Shown here: positions 38,478-47,460 of the stretch, one piece after another
Layout: the number at the start of each line of letters is the position of its first letter
Numbering within the stretch: the first letter of the stretch is position 1
NCBI RefSeq assembly: GCF_000264905.1
Contig: NW_006763136.1
Span: 663,934 to 727,933, forward strand
Source: Stereum hirsutum FP-91666 SS1
Lineage: Eukaryota > Basidiomycota > Agaricomycetes > Russulales > Stereaceae
Direction: 5' to 3'
DNA length: 64,000 nucleotides
The notes under the pieces: model-generated
Seen by the model: the letters and a program-made list of their open reading frames with translations, nothing else
Database searches by the model: none
What the model was told of the DNA's origin: nothing
Translations under genes and position numbers: made by a program

Positions 38478-39500
38478 GGTTGACGTTCCACGGCCTGTTC
38501 ATTCCACGCATTGGATGCTAAGGGTAATGGCGAGTTGGGATTGGATGGGGTATGCTCTCGAAGGAATACTTTGAAGCTCTGATACCCGTCCTCGACGCGC
38601 AGCCTGCCCTGGCATGGTGTGGCCCATGCGTGGGAGCGGTGAGGCTGCAGGGATTATCGATGCCGATCGGTCAGCTGGGTGTGCGTTGCAGTCGTTGTCT
38701 GCGCTGGTGCTTGTGCTAGTGCTTATGTGTGTGTTTTCCTTATGCTCTCGCGCTTGTTTTGACGTCTTGTGGACGTTTGAGGTCTGTTCCCGGTTCACGC
38801 TTCTTTACCTACTCACACTATTTCCACCGGGTTTCAAGGTATCTGAATCACTATCTATACGTCTCGTAGCATGTAATACACGAGCTGAATTGGATCATTT
38901 ATGGCGTGAAGGACGCGGCGTATCTCCAGGCCCTCCACGTATACCCTCAACAATGGTTCTGGAAAATGGGAGAAAGAGCTTCGGCCGCAATTGCGCAAAG
39001 CTTTCTCCGAATGGTGGCTTGTCGTGCCACATTCTTCTCACAATGGATCATTTGATCGTCATTGGCATCGCCACAATTCCCACGTTTCCCCGGATCCTCA
39101 ATTTAGTTATTTTTGTCGGGGTCACGCTCCGAGTCACTATGACGCCATTCAACCCCTCTCCTGACCCGGGAACAACAACGACCACAAAGGCAAACCGTCC
39201 ATAACAGGACTCGCACAACAAAGAGCATGTATCACAAAGGACACGATGGTTGCACGATGGGGGAGAAAGAACCTGATCGTTATTGTAAACAGGGCTAGAA
39301 CAATGACCTGTCGGTGGGAATCGGAAAACAACGAGGGCCAAGGCTCGAACGCGCTGGACTTGTTGCGCCGTCACGGTCGGTGTGAGGAGGACGGTTCGGG
39401 AAAGCGAGCGAAGGAATTGAAGATCACACGAGCACTGTTACCGTCACGAATCACAGCCGCAGACCTGCCAGGCTCACGACGTCGTCCGTATCCGAAACAC
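38478..39500. other. No gene recognised
   Basis: About 1 kb between the BTB gene and the promoter of the small hydrophilic protein. Frames are short or of poor protein character. Confidence 0.45.
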
Positions 39501-39507
39501 TATATAA
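39501..39507 (+). promoter_or_regulatory. TATA box of the Stf2-like gene
   Basis: TATATAA lies 207 nt upstream of the ATG at 39708. It is followed by a C/T-rich stretch (cccattcttccttcctctcc), common at the transcription start of highly expressed fungal genes. Confidence 0.5.
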
Positions 39508-39707
39508 ACGCTCCCCAACGCCCCATTCTTCCTTCCTCTCCACCCCACCTTCCGTATTCTGATTCATACCATCACTGCCAACTCATCGCGCATAACCCAC
39601 CCGCCATAGGCCTTGACTGCTTCATTCCATCTCGGTTTCGTTGATAACTTCAAGCTACTTACGCTACAGCTAAATTCAACTCTAGTCACATTACCCCTAT
39701 TCACATC

Positions 39708-40388
39708 ATGACCCGCACTGAACGCGCCACGTCCCCTCGTGCTCTCTTGAAGGACCGTTCCGAAGCTAGGAACGGATACGACAACTCTCTTCGTAAGGGA
39801 GGAGCAGGCGCACATAACTGGGGCTCCCTCGATGACGAGGGCAGGTTTGAGCGAGAGGGCCAAGATGACGAGGCCGACGACTTCGACGAGGCTAATAAGG
39901 AGGGAGAGGCTGGTGCCGGTAAGCTAACGCTGTTTTGTGGTTCTCCCGTAGTTTGAGACATGAAGCTGATGCGTTGTTGGTGTTGTTTCAGCGAAACGCT
40001 CCGAAGACGTTAGGTCGGCGCCGACGATAGCAAGGAGGACGAGTAACGTCACCGACGAGGACAGAGAGAACGCCATTAACGTGCGTAAGAACGCCCTCAA
40101 GAACGGCAGTAAGCATTCTTCCTTCCCTTTACATCGTGGTTAACTCGAGTCGCTGACTGTTCCCTATTGTTACTTTACTTGTCGCGTGCAGGCATTGATT
40201 TGGCTGCCATCGCCCGCAGCTCTGCTGCCGTCTCTACCTCGCCCCCGAGGACCATCGAAGTCACCCGTGACGCCGACGTGAGCATCTTCTCGTCTTCTAT
40301 TTTTTGTTTCGCTCCTGCTCAATGACCTCATGCTGATGCTTTGTTCGCTCGCTCGTTCTTTGTTTAGACCGCCACCATCCAGCAATAA
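39708..40388 (+). CDS. Small hydrophilic Stf2-like / mRNA-binding-family protein
   Basis: Exon 1 encodes MTRTERATSPRALLKDRSEA, RNGYDNSLRKGGAGAHNWGS and an acidic segment. Further exons give AKRSEDVRSAPTIARRTSN, NAINVRKNALKN, IDLAAIARSSAAVSTSPPRT and finally TATIQQ before TAA at 40386-40388. Introns have GTAAGC, GTAAGC and GTGAGC donors, and phases agree. The core RKGGAGAHNWG resembles the KGGxGxxNWG motif of the yeast Stf2 hydrophilin and the hyaluronan/mRNA-binding family. About 130 residues, strongly charged, no membrane segment. Such proteins are tied to desiccation tolerance or ribosome binding in other fungi; the role here is inferred by motif only. Confidence 0.78.
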
Positions 40389-40603
40389 TTTATTCTTCGC
40401 ATAATGCATCGCATCCAAGTTCCAACCAATCATCGAACTCGACTGTCAACTAATACCTCCATCAAATCCAATGCATATTTCTCCGTCTCATCTTGTCAGA
40501 CCCAAAGCTCAATCTCAAATGTACTTTTATTGCCATCGTTGCCGTCGCTGTGCCAGTCGTCGTTGTCGTTGCATGTTGTCGCGAAAATAGTGTGGGTGGT
40601 GCG

Positions 40604-40636
40604 TTGGTGTGGCGTGGCGTGGTGTGGTGTGGTGTA
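40604..40636 (+). repeat. Short GTGKY pentamer repeat
   Basis: About six imperfect units of GTGTG/GCGTG, for example GGCGTGGCGTGGTGTGG, lie in the 3' flank of the Stf2-like gene. One strand has no C outside the GCG units. It looks like a simple-sequence microsatellite. Confidence 0.7.
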
Positions 40637-41204
40637 GGGGGTTGAGGTGCTGTGCTACTGTGTTGTCGAAGTGAAGAAGTCGTCGTGTGCTACTGTGTAA
40701 TGTTATTGTTTTGTGCAGGTCTTATGGTGATGATGTAAGAATCATGTGTGAAGTCAGTCCCGATATTCCGCCAAAAGTCAAGGGAGAGCATGCCATAGAT
40801 ACAAGTAAGTATTCTAATTCGCTCGTATGATGTTGGCTGTCTCTGAGACACACCATTGAGTTCGCCCGATTGTTTCACTCGACGATGTTTCAGCTACGAA
40901 TCGTCTGATACGACCAGAAGAGTGTATGACGAGGCGGCAGTCTTTAGCCCCTGTGTGGCGTTTACTACTGCGAGGTGTGCGGCAATCGCCGGATGGACGC
41001 CACATCAATCGTCGTTCGAAGTTGGTTCTAAGTGCAAAAGTTGTCGGCGGTATTCGCTCGCTTTGTCCTTCCCTCGTCGGGGTCTACAAGGAGCGCCAGA
41101 GGTTTGGCTATGCGGACAGAGTGCTCGTTCTACGTACTTGCGTTGCGAAGGAATCAACCGACAACGGAAGCATGTTTGACGGTGGAACGCTAGACTTCAA
41201 AACC

Positions 41205-42499
41205 CTATGGCTTACAAAAGGTGTCCTGCAACCACGATACCACATCCCGATGCGCTGCATTATTCCCACCCTCCCCAACCGCGATATCGCATAAAAAATC
41301 CGTGTGCACTCCGTTCCTCTCCACCAGGCACGTAAGATCCTGAACGTTCGGCCCCAGCCTCGTCTTCGCGAACTCCTCGATAGGATCCCTAAGACACTCG
41401 ACCTCTCCCACCGTATTCATCATCCTCGTCACCAACCCACCCAATCCTCGCCACCACGTCACATCCGACGCCATCGGCTCGAACCACGGCTCCTGCCCAG
41501 GCTCTATACCTCGAGCGGAAACGGTTATGAAGGTCGCGATTGTCTCACAGCTGATGTTGTCCTTTTTATCGTTCCGCTTGAACGAGGGGAAGTCTTGGTG
41601 GAATGATGCCCAGTGGGAGATGAGCAGTACGCCGGCGAGTGGGGAGGGAAAGGTGGGAGGGGGCGGTATGCCTGGCAATGGGTGGAGTGCATGGGATAGG
41701 AATTGGAGAGCCAGGTTTCCGCCGGCTGAGTCGCCTCCTATGATTAGATTGGATGGAGAGACGCCTTGGGCGAGGAGATGCTTCACGGCTGCGGTGGCTT
41801 GACGTAGTTGGGTCGGGAACGGTGAAGATGGTGTGAGCGCTGTCTCCCCACGGACGCTAAGAGTCAACGTTTGTGTAGTTCGAATGAGGAGACTGATGCA
41901 CGCACAGTATGCTAGCACGGCTACCCCTACCGGCGTTTTTGCGTTTTCAAATGTGGTTTGGATACCGGACAGAAATGTTAGATGTTGGTCGGGATTAATC
42001 GGCAAACAGAATCCGCCACCTATCAAAGTGGGTCCATCAGTATGAGATTCGAGGCAAATAATGGGCGAAGATCCTGCTGTACTTACCATGCAGCCAAAGC
42101 AGTACACGATCGTAACGTCTAGGACCAACCCAGAGCAGTTTTGCATCTTCCTCGATATCATCCACAATGCTCTCCACCTTGTTTTTTCGCGCCCATTTCT
42201 CATAGGCCTCAGTCGAGCTCGTGCCAAAGATGACCAGATTTTGACGAAGATTCCATCGACGCGACGCGATGTAGCGGAGGGCGCTATCATAGGGGGCTCG
42301 TCGCCATGAGCGCCCTTTGTTTTCGCGCTTGAACGGAGCAAGCATGAGCACGAAGGCTGTAATAGAATAGAAGGGTAAGTTTGATGTATTCTGCGAGGAA
42401 TGCTGAGTATGGCTTACGCAGGGGTATTAGGTCCTTGAGCATCTGTAGACGTTCAAGCAAGGGTGGAGGACCAGGAAGGAGGGGAGCGTCGGTAGACAT
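41205..42499 (-). CDS. Alpha/beta hydrolase, HSL-like (fold-3) esterase
   Basis: The start at 42499 reads MSTDAPLLPGPPPLLERLQM. Exon 2 holds ALRYIASRRWNLRQNLVIFG and WVGPRRYDRVLLWLHG; the oxyanion motif HGGGF is completed across an intron. The nucleophile elbow is NLIIGGDSAGGNLALQF with Ser in GDSAG. Later blocks are GVLLISHWASF, ECLRDPIEEFAKTRL with the likely acid, and RNGVHTDFLCDIAVGEGG with the likely catalytic His. Stop at 41205. Introns have GTAAGC, GTAAGT and GTGCGT donors with consistent phases. The N-terminus carries a weak hydrophobic patch only. Substrate unknown; members act on short-chain esters, lactones or lipids. About 380 residues. Confidence 0.92.
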
Positions 42500-42988
42500 A
42501 ATAGCATGCACCAAAAACAGTACTGGGAATATTGCACAAAAATCGCATGCCCTCAAGTTTAATAGGTCTCATCCATGGTAGGTTACGCAATGGACAAAGC
42601 CAAGTGTCACGAACAGCGACTGAGCCAGAAGTGGCCCCATACGCTAGTTCTGATTGAAGGATACGAGAGGATCATCGTAAGATATATTGTCGGAAGGAAG
42701 AGCATGAGGTACCGTTCGGTGAACAAGAAGAGCCTGTTCCATCAATAAGCGATTGATGGGCTTCTGTATGGCCGGTGTATACTGTGGCAATGCGACTCTT
42801 CCATTCGTCATGGTATGGAGACGATGCCAGGATCTGCAACAAGATAGACCAGAGAGAAGATTCACAGAGCCCCTTGGAAAAGTGACCAATAAAAAAGCAG
42901 CATATCAATCCCAGGACGGGTAAGTTGCGTGTTCCAGTCTATTTTCCTGATCTTGCGAGAAAGCGACAGCGAGTCTTCAGTCGAGCAG
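42500..42988. other. No firm gene; possible 3' exon on minus strand
   Basis: A minus frame ending at 42644 (PQYTPAIQKPINRLLMEQAL, HALPSDNISYDDPLVSFNQN) has good codon use but no clear upstream exon before the transposon boundary at 42992. It may be a gene remnant. Confidence 0.25.
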
Positions 42989-43007
42989 ATACACTGCGGG
43001 AAGTATT

Positions 43008-43174
43008 ACCGGTAAAAAGTACCGGATTGGACTGTGGCCATCTTACCGGATAATCCTGTACTGAGCACAGTCATACCACCGGATTTTCCTGTAGTGAAAT
43101 ACAGGATCTGTCTGTATGTCTTACTGGAATATCCGGTAAAATTCTCGTTTTTTACAGGATAATCCTGTGGCATT
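43008..43174. repeat. Left subterminal repeat array of the CACTA-like element
   Basis: At least six short units in about 165 bp: TACCGGTA, AGTACCGGATTGGACTGT, TTACCGGATAATCCTGTA, ACCGGATTTTCCTGTAG, ATATCCGGTAAAAT and ACAGGATAATCCTGTGG. They alternate between CCGGAT and AGGAT cores and are partly palindromic. Such arrays are transposase-binding sites in CACTA elements. Confidence 0.8.
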
Positions 43175-44876
43175 CTGCACTGTTTACCACGTTTTCAGGC
43201 ATTTTGTGAGCGTTATAGTAGCTCTTATTTCACCAGAGAGAGCTGTCGCGGTGACTATATCATTGGTGGAACCTGTACACTACTGGATACATGGGAAATG
43301 TAGACTACCTGAGTGCTGTACTGACCGTGCTATCATCCCTAAGCTGAAACTAACAGTATCCATCGCGGTTACGAAAAGACCGCAACTGAACCTCGTGGGC
43401 ACAAAACTAGAACAAAAGAGAACATACAATATCAAGCAGTGGTCTTACCTTTCAGACCAGTGTGTACAAATCGGATCGAGGGATATCGAAGACAGTCGGG
43501 GCCGCTGAGGACGAACGGAGAGGGGGTGACATGTCAAGGCGGGCATGCGTGGTGTAGCTATAGGAGGTCGTTAGCTATCTAGAGCACCACTCAACGAAAG
43601 GGATAGGAAGAAAATGACGTACCTCTCACGGTGTTGAAGTTCTGGGTAAGTTTCAGCACCGTAGAGTATCAAAGGGTGGACTATTATCCCTGTGACCCTT
43701 GCCTATCGAAGCAGCAGCGCACATAAGCAGCCCCGTTTACCGAACAAATAAAGCATAAATGATGATTGAACATACCGTTCGTATCGCTTATCCCATCCCT
43801 CCTACCCCGTACGTCCAAGTACGCGTCGCATTGGCAGCTTCGTGCCCTTCAAGCCCAGATATTATCCAAATCTTTCACATTTACTTCCATCCCACACCAA
43901 ATCCACACCCTCTCATCCCTCACAAACGCCGAACCTCACACCACATCCATACGGTCCATCTCATCGCCTGACATCTGCCATGAAAGCCTTCGCAGAAACT
44001 AAATAACGCTCACCTATCAATGCCCCATTATTAAAGATAATGAAACCACCCAGGCACCATAGATGCCTGAGGGCTCGGGGTGATAGAGCCACATGCGCGT
44101 TGGCGAGAAGGTGTACGGAGCGAAGTGAGTCGTTGTAGCCACAGCGTGAAGAGCGAATCGGCCTCATACAAGGGGGGAAGGGTGACCGAGTAGGTGTATT
44201 TTAGGTCCGCAAGAGCCTACATCTTGAATGACGCCGAAGTAGATTGGTGAGCGCAACACCAGCACTGACGAAGTGCGCGATGAAGGTGGTTGAGATGAAA
44301 GACGAACAGCGACAAAACAAGGAACAACAAACACGTTATCGCCCCGGCAACTCCCGACCCCAGCCGGTTTGCCACTCCGATGTGGCACCTTGGTGGCACC
44401 AGCCTCTGCAACACTCTGCCCTTGTCTTGCGCTTATTGAGACCACAGAGTGATTCTCAAAAATTATACCGCACATGTACCAGTGATATTAGAGCTAATTA
44501 ACGATGCTCCATGCCTGCTTTCTGCCTACGTCTACTCGAGTGAATAGTCTTAATAGTGTCTTGGTCCAATTCCCTGAAGCACTCGATCTGAGTCTACGTC
44601 TATCGACAACCCCTCTGACTACTCCTAATATGCCCTGCCAATGATTTTAATTGCCTTGACTTCTGTAATTGTTGAATGAACAATCATCTTCTGGCGTAAC
44701 ACCTTGGTAATCACCTTCCTTTCCTAGAGTACTGTATTTTCCTGTGAACCGGCTATTGATGCAAAAAAATGCTTGTAAGGGCCAGCGGCACTCACTGAGT
44801 ATCCGATGCGGTTGTAACAATGTCCTCTGCATTGAATCACAGTTATTTCACGGTCTATCTAACGTGTGTATGGAAT

Positions 44877-44973
44877 ACCGGAAAATCCGGTACTTTTGCG
44901 TGGCGAGAATTTTACAGTCAAATCCGGTAATTCGAAGCCCGGTACCGGATTTGACTGTATTCGGTACAGGATT
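44877..44973. repeat. Right subterminal repeat array of the CACTA-like element
   Basis: ACCGGAAAATCCGGTAC, ACAGTCAAATCCGGTAAT, CCCGGTACCGGATTTGACTG and CGGTACAGGATTTAC mirror the units of the left end. The pair ACAGTCAAATCCGGT / ACCGGATTTGACTGT is an internal inverted repeat. Confidence 0.8.
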
Positions 44974-44994
44974 TACTTCCCGCAGTGATAGTCG

Positions 44995-45512
44995 TCAGAG
45001 GTCGATGGACTTCCTGATTGTGCCCTTAAACCAGGTTCGAATGAAGATAAGTATCATCGCGCAGGACAACAGGAAGGAAGGGAGAGGTTGAAAAAGAATT
45101 CGTTTTAGATACCGTGCGAATATCGGTAGGGGCCACATCAGCGTGGTCATGACCAGTGCCACGCTGTTGACGTCCTCTTTCAGCCTCTTTCCAACCATCA
45201 TCCAACCTGCTGCACAAAGTCCATTGAACGTTCGTACCAGGTGTTTCAGAGCAGTATTGATCTCTACTACAGGCTTAGTGAGTAGTTCGTGCGGAAATCA
45301 AGTCAGATCGCCGTCGTTTCCGTTGCTGACCGCCAGTGGCCCACGTACGACTCCAGTCTAACAGCTGCACTGGCCGCCACCATCCCAACGATGTACGCAC
45401 ACAAAGATCGGTAAGATCTCATTTCTCTCTCAACGTAGATCATCGTTGAGCATCCTTCGATGCAGCGCCGAAGATTGGTGGCCTGCGATAGCTCATCCTC
45501 GAACACTTCCAT
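44995..45512 (-). CDS. Small membrane protein of unknown family
   Basis: From ATG 45512: MEVFEDELSQATNLRRCIEG, then REMRSYRSLCAYIVGMVAAS. A GTGGGC...CTAAG intron is followed by PVVEINTALKHLVRTFNGLC, AGWMMVGKRLKEDVNSVALV, TTLMWPLPIFARYLK and a strong helix PSFLLSCAMILIFIRTWFKG, ending RKSIDL at 44995. Two or three hydrophobic helices and a basic C-terminus suggest an integral membrane protein. The stop lies 7 bp from the end of the CACTA-like element, in host DNA. Its first exon overlaps, antisense, the N-terminal coding region assigned to the F-box gene, so one of the two starts is probably wrong. Function unknown. Confidence 0.55.
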
Positions 45513-47368
45513 TTCACGATGTTTCGTTAGACAGCGATAAACTGACTGTCAGCCACACTATCGAGGCTCTTGACGAAGAAATTTTGGCCCTCCGGCAACT
45601 GACATCGGCGATTTCCGCCCGTAGGAACAGGCTGGCTGGTATTCATAAGCTCCCTGCAGAGCTGCTGGAACGCTGCTTTTGGTGGCTGTCTCTCATGAAC
45701 CCACCGGAAGCGACTGTGCAGAAACCGCCAGGGTGGAGTTTGGTCGAGCCAACTTGGATAAGTTATAGTGAACTACCTCGGCAGCGTCACATAGGATGGA
45801 TCAAGGTGTGTTAATACACTTCTCGATACAAAGTTCTTAAGTTTAACACTGAACTCACTCAGGTCACTCATGTCTGCCGGCATTGGCGAGCTATATCCGT
45901 CAATGACAGCACCCTATGGAATGCTCCTTCCTCTGATCTAGGCTATCACTGGGACGTTGAGATGTCCTCCCGCGCTCAATGCGTACCCCTCATCATCTCT
46001 CACACGATCGCTATCTACGAGGATTTGCGTTATGCAGAGCAAATGTTTCCTATGCGTATACCGCACACAAAAGACCTCTTTATTCGGACTACGAAGGAGC
46101 TTATGGGCGAAGTCTTGGAAAGCGCATTCTCTCTATCCGCTCCCTTGTTGTCGAGACTCGATTTATGCGAGCTCGGCTATGACGAGGAGCCACTCCCGGA
46201 CCCCGAGCTTGTCGAAACGCTTGAGGTCGAACACGATGCTTGCATTCCACCCATTGTATTCGGGCATAACCGACTAGAGCACCTCAGACTACAGGGCATC
46301 CCGTTGCCTCGAGCTCTTACATCATTTAGCAATCTTGCCAGCCTCTCTTTGACCGAATCTGTTCGCTTCGATGGCGATGAGGAGCTTGATCTGTCTCCTT
46401 CAGACATACATAGTATACTCCAAGGCCTTCCAAAGCTGCGGGAGCTACTCCTTCACCGCTGTTTTTCAATCCACACTTATCCCACACCGGTCGGGATCAA
46501 GTCCGTATCTCTGAACGAACTTGTAACCCTTGACATCGAAGACAGATCCCACGCTGTTCGTGATCTTTTAGTTGGGCTGGTCCTTCCACCTTCATCTTCC
46601 GTATTTCTGCACATGTGGATCAAAAACGAAAACCTTCACCTCGAGGACGAGCACCCCATTACCTCTATTTTTGGCGGTCCCTTGGCGGGCCATTCCTTAT
46701 CCGCCACAAACATATGCACAGTGATGATAGATCCCGATTTCCCGTCGAGAGGGGCCTATTCGGCCGCCAAAATAACAGCGTGGCCAGTCAACCTTCTCCT
46801 TCATGGGCCCCTCGACATCTCCAGCATTACCTATCGCCCTTACATGTCTCTGTCGTGGAATTGTCATCATACATCCATTGACCCCCCGAGATCCGTGCTT
46901 CCTCAGCTACTCGCTAAATGGGACACGAGTCATGTCCAAGCTCTGATACTACGTCGCGGTTCACTATCACACAGCTCAGGATTTGTATTTCCTGACGCAT
47001 TTCCGAACGTTCAGCAATTTCACCTCGATGATTTGGATCTTTGTTTACTTGGTCCTCCCCCATATCACGACGCGCTCCGGACCGTGCTCTTGGGTCGGGA
47101 TGCGGAGGGGGCCTTGGGACATGCTCCGGTTGTGTTTCAAAAATTGGCGTCTATATCGTTGCGCTGCACCGACCTTACATTGCTCTGGGAGCCGAATCTA
47201 CTCCTGTGGCGTCGTGAATTGCTCTGTCTTCTCAGAGACCGAAGATCACGTCAGGACCATCCCACTTCACTCAATTCGCTGCACTTTGTGGCATATGAGA
47301 CAGTGGTCGATGTAAGCTTCGCGGAGGAACTGAGAGAGATTGTTCCCGTTGTGCGGTGGGATCCCTAG
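45446..47368 (+). CDS. F-box protein with leucine-rich C-terminal region
   Basis: The N-terminal helix (IEALDEEILALRQLTSAISA) precedes an F-box-like motif, HKLPAELLERCFWWLSL, with a mushroom-type insertion before an intron; it then continues VTHVCRHWRAISVNDSTLWN. The long remaining exon gives LRR-like repeats (FGHNRLEHLRLQGIPLPRAL, FSNLASLSLTESV, LQGLPKLRELLLHRCFS) and ends at 47368. F-box proteins recruit targets to SCF ubiquitin ligases. No ATG precedes the motif in frame: the listed start is a TTG, so the true start is in an unseen upstream exon or the gene is truncated. About 600 residues, typical for this mushroom family. Confidence 0.78.
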
Positions 47369-47460
47369 GCCTAGGTGGCGGGCGAGCTTTGATGAACGAA
47401 AAGGCGAGCCATGGTGTGGCAGGATACCGCAAGTACTTCTCGGGTTTTGTAGGCGCACTG

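Larger units (their letters stand above)
42992..44987. mobile_element. Non-autonomous CACTA/EnSpm-like transposon
   Basis: A 1,996-bp element bounded by perfect 14-bp inverted repeats CACTGCGGGAAGTA and flanked by the 3-bp duplication ATA (42989-42991 and 44988-44990). CACTR termini, a 3-bp duplication and dense subterminal repeats match the CACTA (CMC/Plavaka-like) pattern. Inside each end, variants of TACCGGTA, CCGGATTxxACTGT and ACAGGATAATCCTGT recur in both orientations. The interior has no transposase-like frame. A KDZ-type element is an alternative, since those are common in mushrooms and their ends are less familiar to me. It lies 7 bp from the stop codon of the gene at 44995-45512. 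Confidence 0.85.

Noticed and set aside
40856..41294. Two overlapping plus-strand frames between the Stf2-like and hydrolase genes
   Set aside because: No motif, no splice structure, and both overlap the 3' end of the hydrolase gene antisense.
44164..44475. Minus-strand frame inside the CACTA-like element, considered as a transposase fragment
   Set aside because: No DDE/D motif, zinc finger or similarity to known transposase blocks could be recognised.
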